Below, piece after piece: positions 34,939 to 42,538 of a stretch of 64,000 nucleotides of DNA. A program made the position numbers and the translations under genes. The notes beneath the pieces were generated by a model. That model saw only the letters and a list, made by a program, of their open reading frames with translations. It had not been told where the DNA came from and made no database searches. Source of the stretch: JAZKBN01 sp040388605 (lineage in GTDB: Bacteria; Bacteroidota; Bacteroidia; Cytophagales; Flexibacteraceae); the NCBI GenBank assembly GCA_040388605.1, contig JAZKBN010000052.1:1-64000 (forward strand), given 5' to 3'. Numbering within the stretch: position 1 is the stretch's first letter; every line of letters begins with the position of its first letter.

Positions 34939-36285
34939 CTAAACTGACTCAGCCTTTCTTGCCGCCTTACTTATGGCTTCAAAACTAAAGCCTGTTCGCT
35001 CTTTAGGCTTTGCCGGCTTTTTTGGCGACAATATCAGCCTCAGGTTTTGGTCAGATGTTATATAGCTCCAGGCCCATGTAAAGAACACCGATACCCGGTT
35101 TCTCACCCCGAAAATGCTGATTAGGTGCACAAACATCCAAACCGCCCAGGCAAAGAAGCCCTGGAATTTGAAGCCTGCAATTTCGGCTACGGCTTTGTTC
35201 TTACCAATTGTGGCCATGCTGCCCAAATCTTTATACCTGAAAGGTTTCAGGACTTTTCCCTTCGCCATGGCCTTGAAATTACGGGCAAGGTTACGTGCCA
35301 TCTGAATGGCGGGCTGGGCTACCTGCGGGTGGCCGTCAGGGTATTTTTCCTCAGTTGTCAGGGCTATATCGCCTATTGCATAAATATCGGGATGGGAGCG
35401 CAGGCGGTTATAGGGGTCGGTTAAGAGTCGACCGCCTCTGCCTTTTGCTTCAGCAGGCAGGCCCTTTATATCTATGGCTTTAACGCCTGCCGCCCAAATA
35501 AGCGTATTGCTGCGTATTTTAGTTCCGTCGGAAAAGGTAACATGCCTGCCGTCGTAATCTTTTACCTGTGTGCCTGTGCGCACGGTTACACCCATTTCTT
35601 CAAGAAACTCCCGGCTCTTCTGTTGGCTTGCGGGAGCCATGGGACCCAGCAGGTTAGGGCCGGCTTCCACTATGGTTACATGCATCTGCCCGAAATCAAT
35701 TTCAGGGTGGTCTTTGGGCAATACGGTTTTGCGCATTTCGGCAAGGGTGCCGCTTATTTCAACGCCCGTGGGGCCGCCGCCGGCCACCACTACATTCAGG
35801 AGGCCTTCAAGCTCATCATCGGTATCAGCGGTAATTGCATCTTCAAAATTCTGTAGCAGGGTGTTGCGCAAGGCCAACGCCTCCGATACCGATTTCATAG
35901 GAATGGCATTTTCCGCCACGCCTTTCAGGCCGAAGTAATTGGTGTCGGCGCCCATGGCAAATACCAGGTAATCGTAAGAAATGGGGCCAAGGCCTGTGCG
36001 GATAATCCTGGTTTCAGGCTCAACTTCGTAAAACTCGGTTATACGGAGCACGAAGTTGGGGTTATCGCGAAATACGCGGCGTAGCGGGAAAGATATGCTG
36101 CTGGGCTCAAGGCCCGCAGTGGCCACCTGGTAAAACAGGGGCTGAAACTGGTGGTAATTGTTCTTATCGATGAGCACTACCTGGAATGGTAAGCCTTCAA
36201 GCTGCTGTGCCAACTCGAGCCCGCCGAAGCCGGCACCAACTATCACTACACGCTTTAAGCGCGTTTCAGGGATATTGGGTATCAT
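34939..36285 (-). CDS. ndh: Type II NADH dehydrogenase (NDH-2)
   Basis: Starting at the ATG at 36285 (MIPNIPETRLKRVVIVGAG), the 448-residue flavoprotein has the FAD-binding GAGFGGLELAQQL motif (about 17-30), the NADH-binding VVAGGGPTGVEISG motif (about 160-175), and the second FAD contact DIYAIGDIA near residue 300. The C-terminal 60 residues include hydrophobic segments (FFAWAVWMFVHLISIFGVRNRV) that attach it to the inner membrane. It oxidises NADH and reduces quinone without proton pumping. A near-perfect palindrome lies 28 bp upstream of the start and may be an operator. Confidence 0.92.
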   Translation of the reverse strand: MIPNIPETRLKRVVIVGAGFGGLELAQQLEGLPFQVVLIDKNNYHQFQPLFYQVATAGLEPSSISFPLRRVFRDNPNFVLRITEFYEVEPETRIIRTGLGPISYDYLVFAMGADTNYFGLKGVAENAIPMKSVSEALALRNTLLQNFEDAITADTDDELEGLLNVVVAGGGPTGVEISGTLAEMRKTVLPKDHPEIDFGQMHVTIVEAGPNLLGPMAPASQQKSREFLEEMGVTVRTGTQVKDYDGRHVTFSDGTKIRSNTLIWAAGVKAIDIKGLPAEAKGRGGRLLTDPYNRLRSHPDIYAIGDIALTTEEKYPDGHPQVAQPAIQMARNLARNFKAMAKGKVLKPFRYKDLGSMATIGKNKAVAEIAGFKFQGFFAWAVWMFVHLISIFGVRNRVSVFFTWAWSYITSDQNLRLILSPKKPAKPKERTGFSFEAISKAARKAESV

Positions 36286-36312
36286 AATCCGATTAAAATT
36301 TATGTATGAAAA

Positions 36313-36330
36313 TGTACTCTGCTGAGTACA
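36313..36330. promoter_or_regulatory. Palindromic operator candidate upstream of ndh
   Basis: TGTACTC-tgct-GAGTACA is an 18-bp perfect inverted repeat with a 4-bp centre, 28 bp upstream of the NDH-2 ATG. Its symmetry fits a dimeric regulator (MarR, Rrf2 or GntR size); which one is not known. Confidence 0.55.
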
Positions 36331-36391
36331 AATCAACACAATTTTACTGTAAATAATACGGTCCCGCGCTGCCTGTATGCCTGAAAAGCGG

Positions 36392-37522
36392 CTAAAATAT
36401 GCTGATTGCCGAAATTAAGGCCCTGATTTCTGCGTCCGTGTTGAATACATGCAGGCAAATTCTGAGCCGTTCGGTACCAATGGGTACGGTTGGGGCCAAA
36501 ACCGGCCTAACATCGAGGCCCTTATTGCGCAATGCTTCCGACGCCTGCTTTGCATTTTCGTTACCGGGTACAAAAAGCACCTGTATGGGGCTCTTGCTGT
36601 CGGCAATGCGGTTGCCCAGGCCGGCTTCTGCGGCAGAGTTCCTGAAGGTATTAATGCGGCGCTGCAATTGGGTGGGCAGCTCAGGGTGCATGCTTAAATA
36701 ATAAAAAGCTGCATCTATAGCTATAAAGCTGTGCGGTGGCGGGGCAGTGCTGTAAATAAAGGGCCGCGCAAAATTCACGAGATATTCGGCAAGCAGTGCG
36801 CTGCCGGCCACGCAGGCCCCGTGAACCCCCATAGCCTTCCCGAAGGTATGTATGCGCACAGGCACCTGGTCTGCAAGGCCAAGCTCGCTTGCAAGACCGC
36901 TGCCTGCATCGCCGCGCAGGCCGGTGGTATGGGCTTCATCAAGTATAAGGAATGCGCCGAATTCGTTGCAGGCTTTAATTATTTCGGCCAGCGGGCATTC
37001 ATCGCCGTCCATGCTGAAAACGGCTTCGGTTACCACATAAGCGCGGCCTTCTGCCAGCTTTAGTTTTGAGCGCAGGCTATCAGGGTCGTTATGGCGAAAG
37101 GTGATGCGTCTTGCAAAACTCAGGCGTGCACCTTCTTTGAGGCTGGCATGGCAAAGCTCGTCCATCACAATGGTATCGCCTTTTTGGGGCAATGAGCTTA
37201 AAACCGCGGTATTGGCCGCATACCCGCTCCCGAAAATAAGGGCAGCCTCGGTTTTCAGCGTCATGGCCAGGCGCTTTTCGGTTTGCAGGGCAATCAGGCT
37301 GTTGCCGGAAAGCAGGCGGCTTCCCGTGCTGCCGTTCTGCACATAATCTGCCGCCTCTTCACGCTGACGAATCTGTCGGGCGAGGTAAGGGTTACGGGCA
37401 AGGCCCAGGTAATCGTTACTGAAAAAATCCTGCAAGGGGGTGGCAAGTGCAAGGCTGCGCAGGTTGCCGGTTTGCTTACGCTTTTGCAGCGCGCTGTACA
37501 GGTGTTCGTCTAAGGAAGTCAT
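36392..37522 (-). CDS. Pyridoxal-phosphate acyltransferase, BioF-like
   Basis: The 376-residue fold-type I PLP enzyme belongs to the alpha-oxoamine synthase family. It has SRLLSGNSLIALQTEKRLA, FGSGYAANTAVL, the PLP-contacting LDEAHTTG, and the Schiff-base lysine in HTFGKAMGVHGACVAGS. 8-Amino-7-oxononanoate synthase (BioF) and its relatives condense an acyl thioester with an amino acid. The length is typical of BioF, but no other bio genes are adjacent, so 2-amino-3-ketobutyrate ligase or sphingolipid-type activity cannot be excluded; Bacteroidota do make sphingolipids. Confidence 0.82.
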   Translation of the reverse strand: MTSLDEHLYSALQKRKQTGNLRSLALATPLQDFFSNDYLGLARNPYLARQIRQREEAADYVQNGSTGSRLLSGNSLIALQTEKRLAMTLKTEAALIFGSGYAANTAVLSSLPQKGDTIVMDELCHASLKEGARLSFARRITFRHNDPDSLRSKLKLAEGRAYVVTEAVFSMDGDECPLAEIIKACNEFGAFLILDEAHTTGLRGDAGSGLASELGLADQVPVRIHTFGKAMGVHGACVAGSALLAEYLVNFARPFIYSTAPPPHSFIAIDAAFYYLSMHPELPTQLQRRINTFRNSAAEAGLGNRIADSKSPIQVLFVPGNENAKQASEALRNKGLDVRPVLAPTVPIGTERLRICLHVFNTDAEIRALISAISIF

Positions 37523-37907
37523 GGTTTGTTTGCTGAACTACTTGGTGTATTAACAGGTATTGGTATTAGCAGAAGCCAAGTTATGCAAAAAACAGGTTTT
37601 GTCTTTAAGCTTAGGTAATAAGCAATATAAAACACCGGAACAGCTTTTATGTATATGCCCCGTGTTGTAACTGAAAATAAGGGACAAGGCAATCCTGTCC
37701 AAAACGATTTTTTGTGCCTTCCCCAAGATACATTAAAAGGACTGCTGGTATGAAATTTCCGGTAAAAATGGTTAAAGTGCTTCCAAGAGCCCCAAATTGC
37801 CCTACTAATTGGATAGTTTCACCCATGATTTAATAGCCGTGAGTAGCCCGAAATCCAAAATCAGGGGGTTGGTTTTGAAATGAGTGCTGAAAACCCTTCC
37901 AATTGAG
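37523..37907. other. Intergenic region occupied by a MITE-like element
   Basis: This 385-bp gap contains most of the element described at 37681-37955. The rest (37523-37680) has no ORF or clear signal. Confidence 0.6.
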
Positions 37908-37955
37908 TTATTTCGAGCATTCCCAAAACGTTTTGGACAGGATTGGGGACAAGGC
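37681..37955. mobile_element. MITE-like insertion with 16-bp TIRs and 10-bp flanking duplication
   Basis: AATCCTGTCCAAAACG at 37691-37706 is repeated as a perfect reverse complement at 37929-37944. Immediately outside these, GGGACAAGGC occurs in direct orientation at 37681-37690 and 37946-37955 (one extra G intervenes on the right). The interior (about 220 bp) has no transposase-sized ORF. This is the structure expected of a non-autonomous transposable element with its target duplication. The right end lies inside the acyltransferase gene and supplies its last codons and stop. Confidence 0.75.
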
Positions 37956-39041
37956 AATTAAATCAGGGCAAATACTCAGGCGCAAAAACGGCAGCTCAAG
38001 AAAATGGTAAGAGAGCGCGGCAATAAGCAGCGACAGGAAGAAAAAAACATAAAACATGCTATCTGCCTCAATACTAAACCCGGTTCGGAGGGAGATCAGG
38101 AAGTAAACCTGGGGAACTACGTTGTGAAACAAATACAGCCCGTAACTGTATAAGCCAAAACGTACTAATGGCGCTGAAGTAAGAAAACCTGTAAGCACTT
38201 TCGGGGCATTGCCCTTTGTAACCCAATGAATAAGCCCTGCACAAAGTATGGGGAAAACAGGTAAAACCTCGTTAAGCAGGTTTTTACCGGGGTATAAAAA
38301 CGGCCTTTGGCTTAGCAGCACATACACCGGTATAAGCAGCGGCAACCAAGCGAATAACGGGAATTTTCTATCGGTGAGTTGCAGCCAGGCTACAAAAATA
38401 CCGGCAGCAAAAAACTGGAACGTTGCCGGCAGAAGCATTGAGGCATATATGATATTATAACCTGTATATATAAACAAGAAAACCGACAGCATTCCGGTTA
38501 ATCCCATGATACCAATTATCCATGGGAACCATGAAGGCTTGGCGGGAAGCAGGCAAAGCGGCAGCAAAATGTAAAACTGTTCTTCGCAGGCAAGACTCCA
38601 GAAGTGATTAACAGGATAGTTGAAGCCTTGGGTTAAAAAAGCGGAAACATTATAGGTATATGTAAACAGCCATGGCAGCAGGCTTAAAATATGTTGGGGT
38701 ACCTTTAAAAATACTACAATGGCAATCAGGAAGTAATAAGCCGGCACAATGCGCAGCGCCCGGCGGGTCCAGAAACTTTTGGCTTTACTGAAAGGGCTTT
38801 GGCCTGCAGCACGCAGGCGCAGATTCTGGCGCATTAGAATGCCCCCTATAAGATACCCGCTCAACACAAAAAAAAGCTGCACACCCATTTTTCCCGGGAA
38901 AAGCCATGGCCTAGGGTTAAGCCATTCGGGCGGATTTAAATGCTCCAGCATTACAAGAAAAACCGCAATTGCACGCAGGCCGTCAAGGGCCGGGTAATAG
39001 GCCGGTACGTCTGCTGATACCGGAGGATGTGGCTGGTTCAA
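37908..39041 (-). CDS. Acyltransferase family 3 protein (OafA-like)
   Basis: The 377-residue integral-membrane protein starts with the family motif YYPALDGLRAIAVFLVMLEH, in which the Arg and His are catalytic, followed by about ten membrane segments and the FFVLSGYLIGG motif. These enzymes acetylate or acylate surface polysaccharides or lipids. The last 13 or so residues (after ICPDLIALS) are encoded by the MITE-like insertion, so the original C-terminus has been replaced; the membrane core seems complete. A -7-like box on the minus strand lies about 59 bp upstream. Confidence 0.85.
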   Translation of the reverse strand: MNQPHPPVSADVPAYYPALDGLRAIAVFLVMLEHLNPPEWLNPRPWLFPGKMGVQLFFVLSGYLIGGILMRQNLRLRAAGQSPFSKAKSFWTRRALRIVPAYYFLIAIVVFLKVPQHILSLLPWLFTYTYNVSAFLTQGFNYPVNHFWSLACEEQFYILLPLCLLPAKPSWFPWIIGIMGLTGMLSVFLFIYTGYNIIYASMLLPATFQFFAAGIFVAWLQLTDRKFPLFAWLPLLIPVYVLLSQRPFLYPGKNLLNEVLPVFPILCAGLIHWVTKGNAPKVLTGFLTSAPLVRFGLYSYGLYLFHNVVPQVYFLISLRTGFSIEADSMFYVFFFLSLLIAALSYHFLELPFLRLSICPDLIALSPILSKTFWECSK

Positions 39042-39099
39042 GTTTTTCCTGTTCTGTTAATAGGCGGCAGGAAAAACCCGCAGCAATATGCAATGATGG

Positions 39100-39107
39100 C
39101 AAAGTTA
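39100..39107 (-). promoter_or_regulatory. Bacteroidota -7 element of the acyltransferase gene
   Basis: CAAAGTTA on the plus strand is TAACTTTG on the minus strand, matching TAnnTTTG, 59 bp before the start at 39041. Confidence 0.4.
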
Positions 39108-39278
39108 AGTGAATTGCTTAAAAAGAAGAAACGATCATGCGGTACATTGGTTCACCCGGCTCCTTTAACCCGTATTGTTTCATAAAGCCTGCCGCTGTGT
39201 TTTATTTCGATATACTGTGTTTTCCCATTATAGAATAACAGGCATTCCGGTAAAAACGGGCATTCTGAATAATTCAAA

Positions 39279-40253
39279 ATGCAAAGCCTGAAAATAAAGC
39301 TTGTAAATTTCGGGATGTTAAAATGCAGCCGGGTAAACCGGGTATTGGGGCTGTACGGTAAAAATCATAACTGTCATAGGGCTGTTAACATGCTTATATG
39401 CTGCCTGTGGCTGGTGGTTTTATTCAGCAACGCGCTTGTTAATGCACAAGGCCGGAATATTAACCAGGATTCTGTCTTGAATTTAAGTCCGCAAAATCGT
39501 GTTCCCGGCTTAAGCGTGTTAAAAACCATACCCCTTAGCAACATAACCCGTGTTTCCCTTGACAGGCAGGACCGCTTTATTGTCTGCACCGAAAAAGGCC
39601 TTGTTACCCGTTTCGATAGTAACGGCAATGCCGGCAATTTGTACAGCCCGCGTCGCCCGGCAGATGTTACGCTGGCCGAGGCTTGGAACGGCCTCCGCAT
39701 TTTTCTCTTTTACCGCGATTTGCAGGAATATGTTTATCTCGACCGTTTCCTTACCGAAAGTCCAAACAGCCCTGTTCCTCAGGATATTGTAGGTTATGCC
39801 CGCATGGCCGCCCCTGCGCAGGACGATAACTTATGGGTAATTGATGAAGCAGATTTCAGCCTGAAGAAGATTGATCCGGTTGCCGGGTCGGTGCTGCTGA
39901 GCACACGCCTTGCCCCCGTTCTGCAAAGCCCGAAAAATGCCGATTTCAGCTTCATGCGCGAGTACCAGAACCGTCTTTACATTGCCGAGCGAAATACAGG
40001 CATTATTGTCTTCGATAATATGGGAAATATGCAGCGCAGGCTGCCGCTAAAAGATGTCGGTTTTTTCAGCTTTTCCGGCGATGAAATGGTGTTTACCAAG
40101 GGTTCTGAAATCAGCTTTATAAATATTTATACGCTTGCCGAAAGAAACATCAGTTTGCCCGCAGATATAAAAGCGCAAAGGGTTTTGGTAAGCGGCAAAA
40201 GTGCAGCCGTTTTTACCGATACTGCAATGCTGATTTGCGAATTGTTAAAGTAG
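39279..40253 (+). CDS. Exported beta-propeller-like protein
   Basis: A hydrophobic segment (MLICCLWLVVLFSNALVNAQ) ends near residue 56 of the longest frame and looks like a signal peptide. The true start may be the ATG at 39315 or 39390 instead. The mature part contains short repeated beta units, for example ISNITRVSLDRQDRFIVCTEKGLVTRFD and DNLWVIDEADFSLKKIDPVAGSVLL, then RLYIAERNTGIIVFDNMGN, resembling blades of a small propeller. Such proteins are widely conserved in Bacteroidota as single genes; the function is unknown. The gene that follows also encodes an exported protein. Confidence 0.65.
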   Translation: MQSLKIKLVNFGMLKCSRVNRVLGLYGKNHNCHRAVNMLICCLWLVVLFSNALVNAQGRNINQDSVLNLSPQNRVPGLSVLKTIPLSNITRVSLDRQDRFIVCTEKGLVTRFDSNGNAGNLYSPRRPADVTLAEAWNGLRIFLFYRDLQEYVYLDRFLTESPNSPVPQDIVGYARMAAPAQDDNLWVIDEADFSLKKIDPVAGSVLLSTRLAPVLQSPKNADFSFMREYQNRLYIAERNTGIIVFDNMGNMQRRLPLKDVGFFSFSGDEMVFTKGSEISFINIYTLAERNISLPADIKAQRVLVSGKSAAVFTDTAMLICELLK

Positions 40254-40300
40254 CCATTAGCGGCATACAACAATTCATAATTATACTATAACCCCACCCT

Positions 40301-41068
40301 ATGCGACCACTTTTTAGCCTGCTCTTTTTCCTGCTTATTCCGCTTTTTGGCTTGTATGCCCAGGAAGATGAAGATACCTGCCGCTTTGTTTTCGACTTTG
40401 GGTATGGAGACCAGCGAGAATGCAGCGACAGCCTGATTAAGAAAGGCATATTTACATACGGCAGCCTGATGCCTAAAAAAATGGCTTTTAATAAAACAGC
40501 AATAGACTATTTCCCTTATCAGAAAATCTATAGCTTGCCCGGTATTATAATAAAAGCAAAGTCTAACCTTATTAGCCTTAAAAAGCCCGGAAATAAAAAT
40601 TGGCAGACTGTTAACATAAGGAAACATTTCAATCTTGATTTAGATACTTTGTCCGGACCTATGGATGAGGTAATTGTGTGGTCGGCATATAGTTTTAAAA
40701 TGAACGGGCACCTGTATTATGTACTCTTTATTGGGCCCGATGCCCCGCCGCGTTATTACACCCCGTATAAACCAATCCTGATTGATATGTCGGGAGGCTT
40801 TATAAAAGTAGTGCCTATGCCGGGGTTCCAACATTCAACTTCACCGGGCTCTATGAATTGCGTAGTGCGGCAGGGGAAAGAGTGCTTAGTATATTACCCT
40901 TTAAATACACAGCTTAGTGAAGGACCTGACGATTTAAAAGTATATCTGTTCAGCTACATAAACGGCAAATTCATAAAAGACAGGACTAATTATCTGAAAT
41001 TAGTATCTGATGCAGGTCCCTTCATTTACCGCATAGATTGGCGGGCGTCGAAATGGGATTTTAAATAA
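40301..41068 (+). CDS. Exported hypothetical protein
   Basis: The 255-residue protein has a signal peptide (MRPLFSLLFFLLIPLFGLYAQ) and a mature domain with no recognised family. It contains two early cysteines (EDTCRFVF and DQRECSDS), which may form a disulfide, and a body rich in beta structure with several Pro/Tyr turns. It lies 47 bp downstream of the propeller-like gene, probably in the same transcript, and ends at a hairpin terminator. Confidence 0.6.
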   Translation: MRPLFSLLFFLLIPLFGLYAQEDEDTCRFVFDFGYGDQRECSDSLIKKGIFTYGSLMPKKMAFNKTAIDYFPYQKIYSLPGIIIKAKSNLISLKKPGNKNWQTVNIRKHFNLDLDTLSGPMDEVIVWSAYSFKMNGHLYYVLFIGPDAPPRYYTPYKPILIDMSGGFIKVVPMPGFQHSTSPGSMNCVVRQGKECLVYYPLNTQLSEGPDDLKVYLFSYINGKFIKDRTNYLKLVSDAGPFIYRIDWRASKWDFK

Positions 41069-41107
41069 TTATACCCGGCTTCAGCAACTATTTCCATACA
41101 AATAAAA

Positions 41108-41132
41108 AACGGGGCAATTTTGCTGCCCCGTT
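41108..41132. terminator. Bidirectional hairpin terminator
   Basis: aacggggca / tgccccgtt, a 9-bp stem with a 7-nt loop, between convergent genes. Confidence 0.75.
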
Positions 41133-41170
41133 AAACCGAATAGTATTTATTAGCACCGGCAAGCTCTGCC

Positions 41171-41815
41171 TTACCCATTGGTTTCCAACAGCCTTTGCAC
41201 ATTTCCGCTGCAAATAAGGTGCAGGTTGGCCATAATTTTTTCCTCGTTCCAGTTCCACCATTTCAGCTCAAGCAGGCGTTCAACTATGTATTCTGGGAAT
41301 CGCATGCGCAGCACATGGGCCGGGTTACCGCCTACAACAGCATAAGGCGCCACATCTTTTGTAACTACGGCACGGGTGTTAATAATGGCGCCGTCGCCAA
41401 TGCTTACGCCGGGCATTATAACAGACTCGTAGCCTATGCTCACATCGTTACCAATATGAATATGCTGAATCGGTTCAGCGCCTTCGTTGGCTTTGTGGCT
41501 CCAAATATCGCCGAGCATGCTGAAGGGGAAGGCGCTTACTCTTTCGGAATGGCGTGCGCCGGCCGACATATTAAACTTTACACCGCTGCTTATTGCGCAG
41601 AATTTACCTATGGTCAGGGTTTCAGGGGCATCATCGGCATGGTTTAATACATTTTTTAAAAAGTCTTCAGCAGCCGGGTATGCTTCCGGGCTTTCATAAA
41701 ATGAATAATTACCAACAAGAATGTTAGGTGATGAGATGCTGTCTTTCAGGGGCAGCATGTGTCTGCGTACCGATTGGGTCAAATTTCCTTTATTAATTGA
41801 GCTGTGCATGAACAT
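41171..41815 (-). CDS. CatB-type O-acetyltransferase (left-handed beta-helix)
   Basis: The 214-residue protein has hexapeptide repeats of the left-handed beta-helix fold: IGKFCAISSGVKF, then HIGNDVSIGYESVIMPGVSIGDGAIINTRAVVTKDVAPYAVVGGNPA. The order and the internal loop (SAGARHSERVSAFPF) containing the catalytic His are those of xenobiotic acetyltransferases such as CatB and Vat. It uses acetyl-CoA. Many chromosomal relatives act on sugars rather than antibiotics, and the substrate is not predictable. Confidence 0.85.
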   Translation of the reverse strand: MFMHSSINKGNLTQSVRRHMLPLKDSISSPNILVGNYSFYESPEAYPAAEDFLKNVLNHADDAPETLTIGKFCAISSGVKFNMSAGARHSERVSAFPFSMLGDIWSHKANEGAEPIQHIHIGNDVSIGYESVIMPGVSIGDGAIINTRAVVTKDVAPYAVVGGNPAHVLRMRFPEYIVERLLELKWWNWNEEKIMANLHLICSGNVQRLLETNG

Positions 41816-42134
41816 AGAGTTTCGTAACCGGCAGGTATGGGCTTAAGCACAATTTCTTAGTACCCCATGGCAGATTACGCTCTTAAAGTTAGCGAATTAA
41901 GTACATAAATATTAAGATATTAATATGAATTTTCATGGAATTATATAATTTCATTGAAATGTTTTATTAATTTATAACTATTCAAATTCTGTTTAAAATG
42001 TACCATATATGGCCTGCTTATTTTAGCCTGGCTGTAAACAAACAATAGAGATACCTTAAGGGTTAAACCCTTACTTGCATTTCACAAGGTTCGCATGTAC
42101 CTTGCGCATGTTTAAAATCAGTCTGAATAAAGAT
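41816..42134. other. AT-rich divergent intergenic region
   Basis: 319 bp, very AT-rich, between divergent acetyltransferase and feoA. A short inverted repeat (aagggttaaaccctt, 42058-42072) is visible, but I see no Fur box or ORF. Confidence 0.5.
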
Positions 42135-42374
42135 ATGAGGAAAATACCCGAAACAGACCGCAGTGCCGCCGACCTGGCCATTGGCGAAAAGGGCCTGATT
42201 ACCGGTTTTCGGGATGCTGAGCTGTCGCTGAAGCTGTTGGAAATGGGTTGCCTGCCCGGCTGCGAAGTGGAGCTTTGCGGGGTGGCGCCATTAGGATGCC
42301 CTTTCAACATAAGCGTGAGCGGCTATCACTTATCCCTGCGAAAAGAAGAAGCGGCGGCTATTTTGCTTCAGTAG
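42135..42374 (+). CDS. feoA: FeoA family protein
   Basis: With the start at the ATG at 42135 the protein has 79 residues, the usual FeoA length; ATG 42108 and TTG 42075 are longer options. The SH3-like fold is shown by LAIGEKGLITGF, LSLKLLEMGCLPGCEVELCG and FNISVSGYHLSLRKEEA. FeoA is the small cytosolic partner of the ferrous-iron transporter FeoB, encoded 164 bp downstream on the same strand. The gap is longer than in most feoAB operons but contains no ORF. Confidence 0.88.
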   Translation: MRKIPETDRSAADLAIGEKGLITGFRDAELSLKLLEMGCLPGCEVELCGVAPLGCPFNISVSGYHLSLRKEEAAAILLQ

Positions 42375-42538
42375 AACAGGGCATTCGAAGATTGCGCAAT
42401 TGAACGGCTTAAGCAATAAGAACAGCATTTGCCGGAGCATTGGCCTATACTCCGCCCCTGATTTATCTCATTCCATCCTGATTCGGACCCCTTACATATT
42501 GCGGCTTAGCTTTTTACGGGCCGCCTTTTAAAGCCTGC

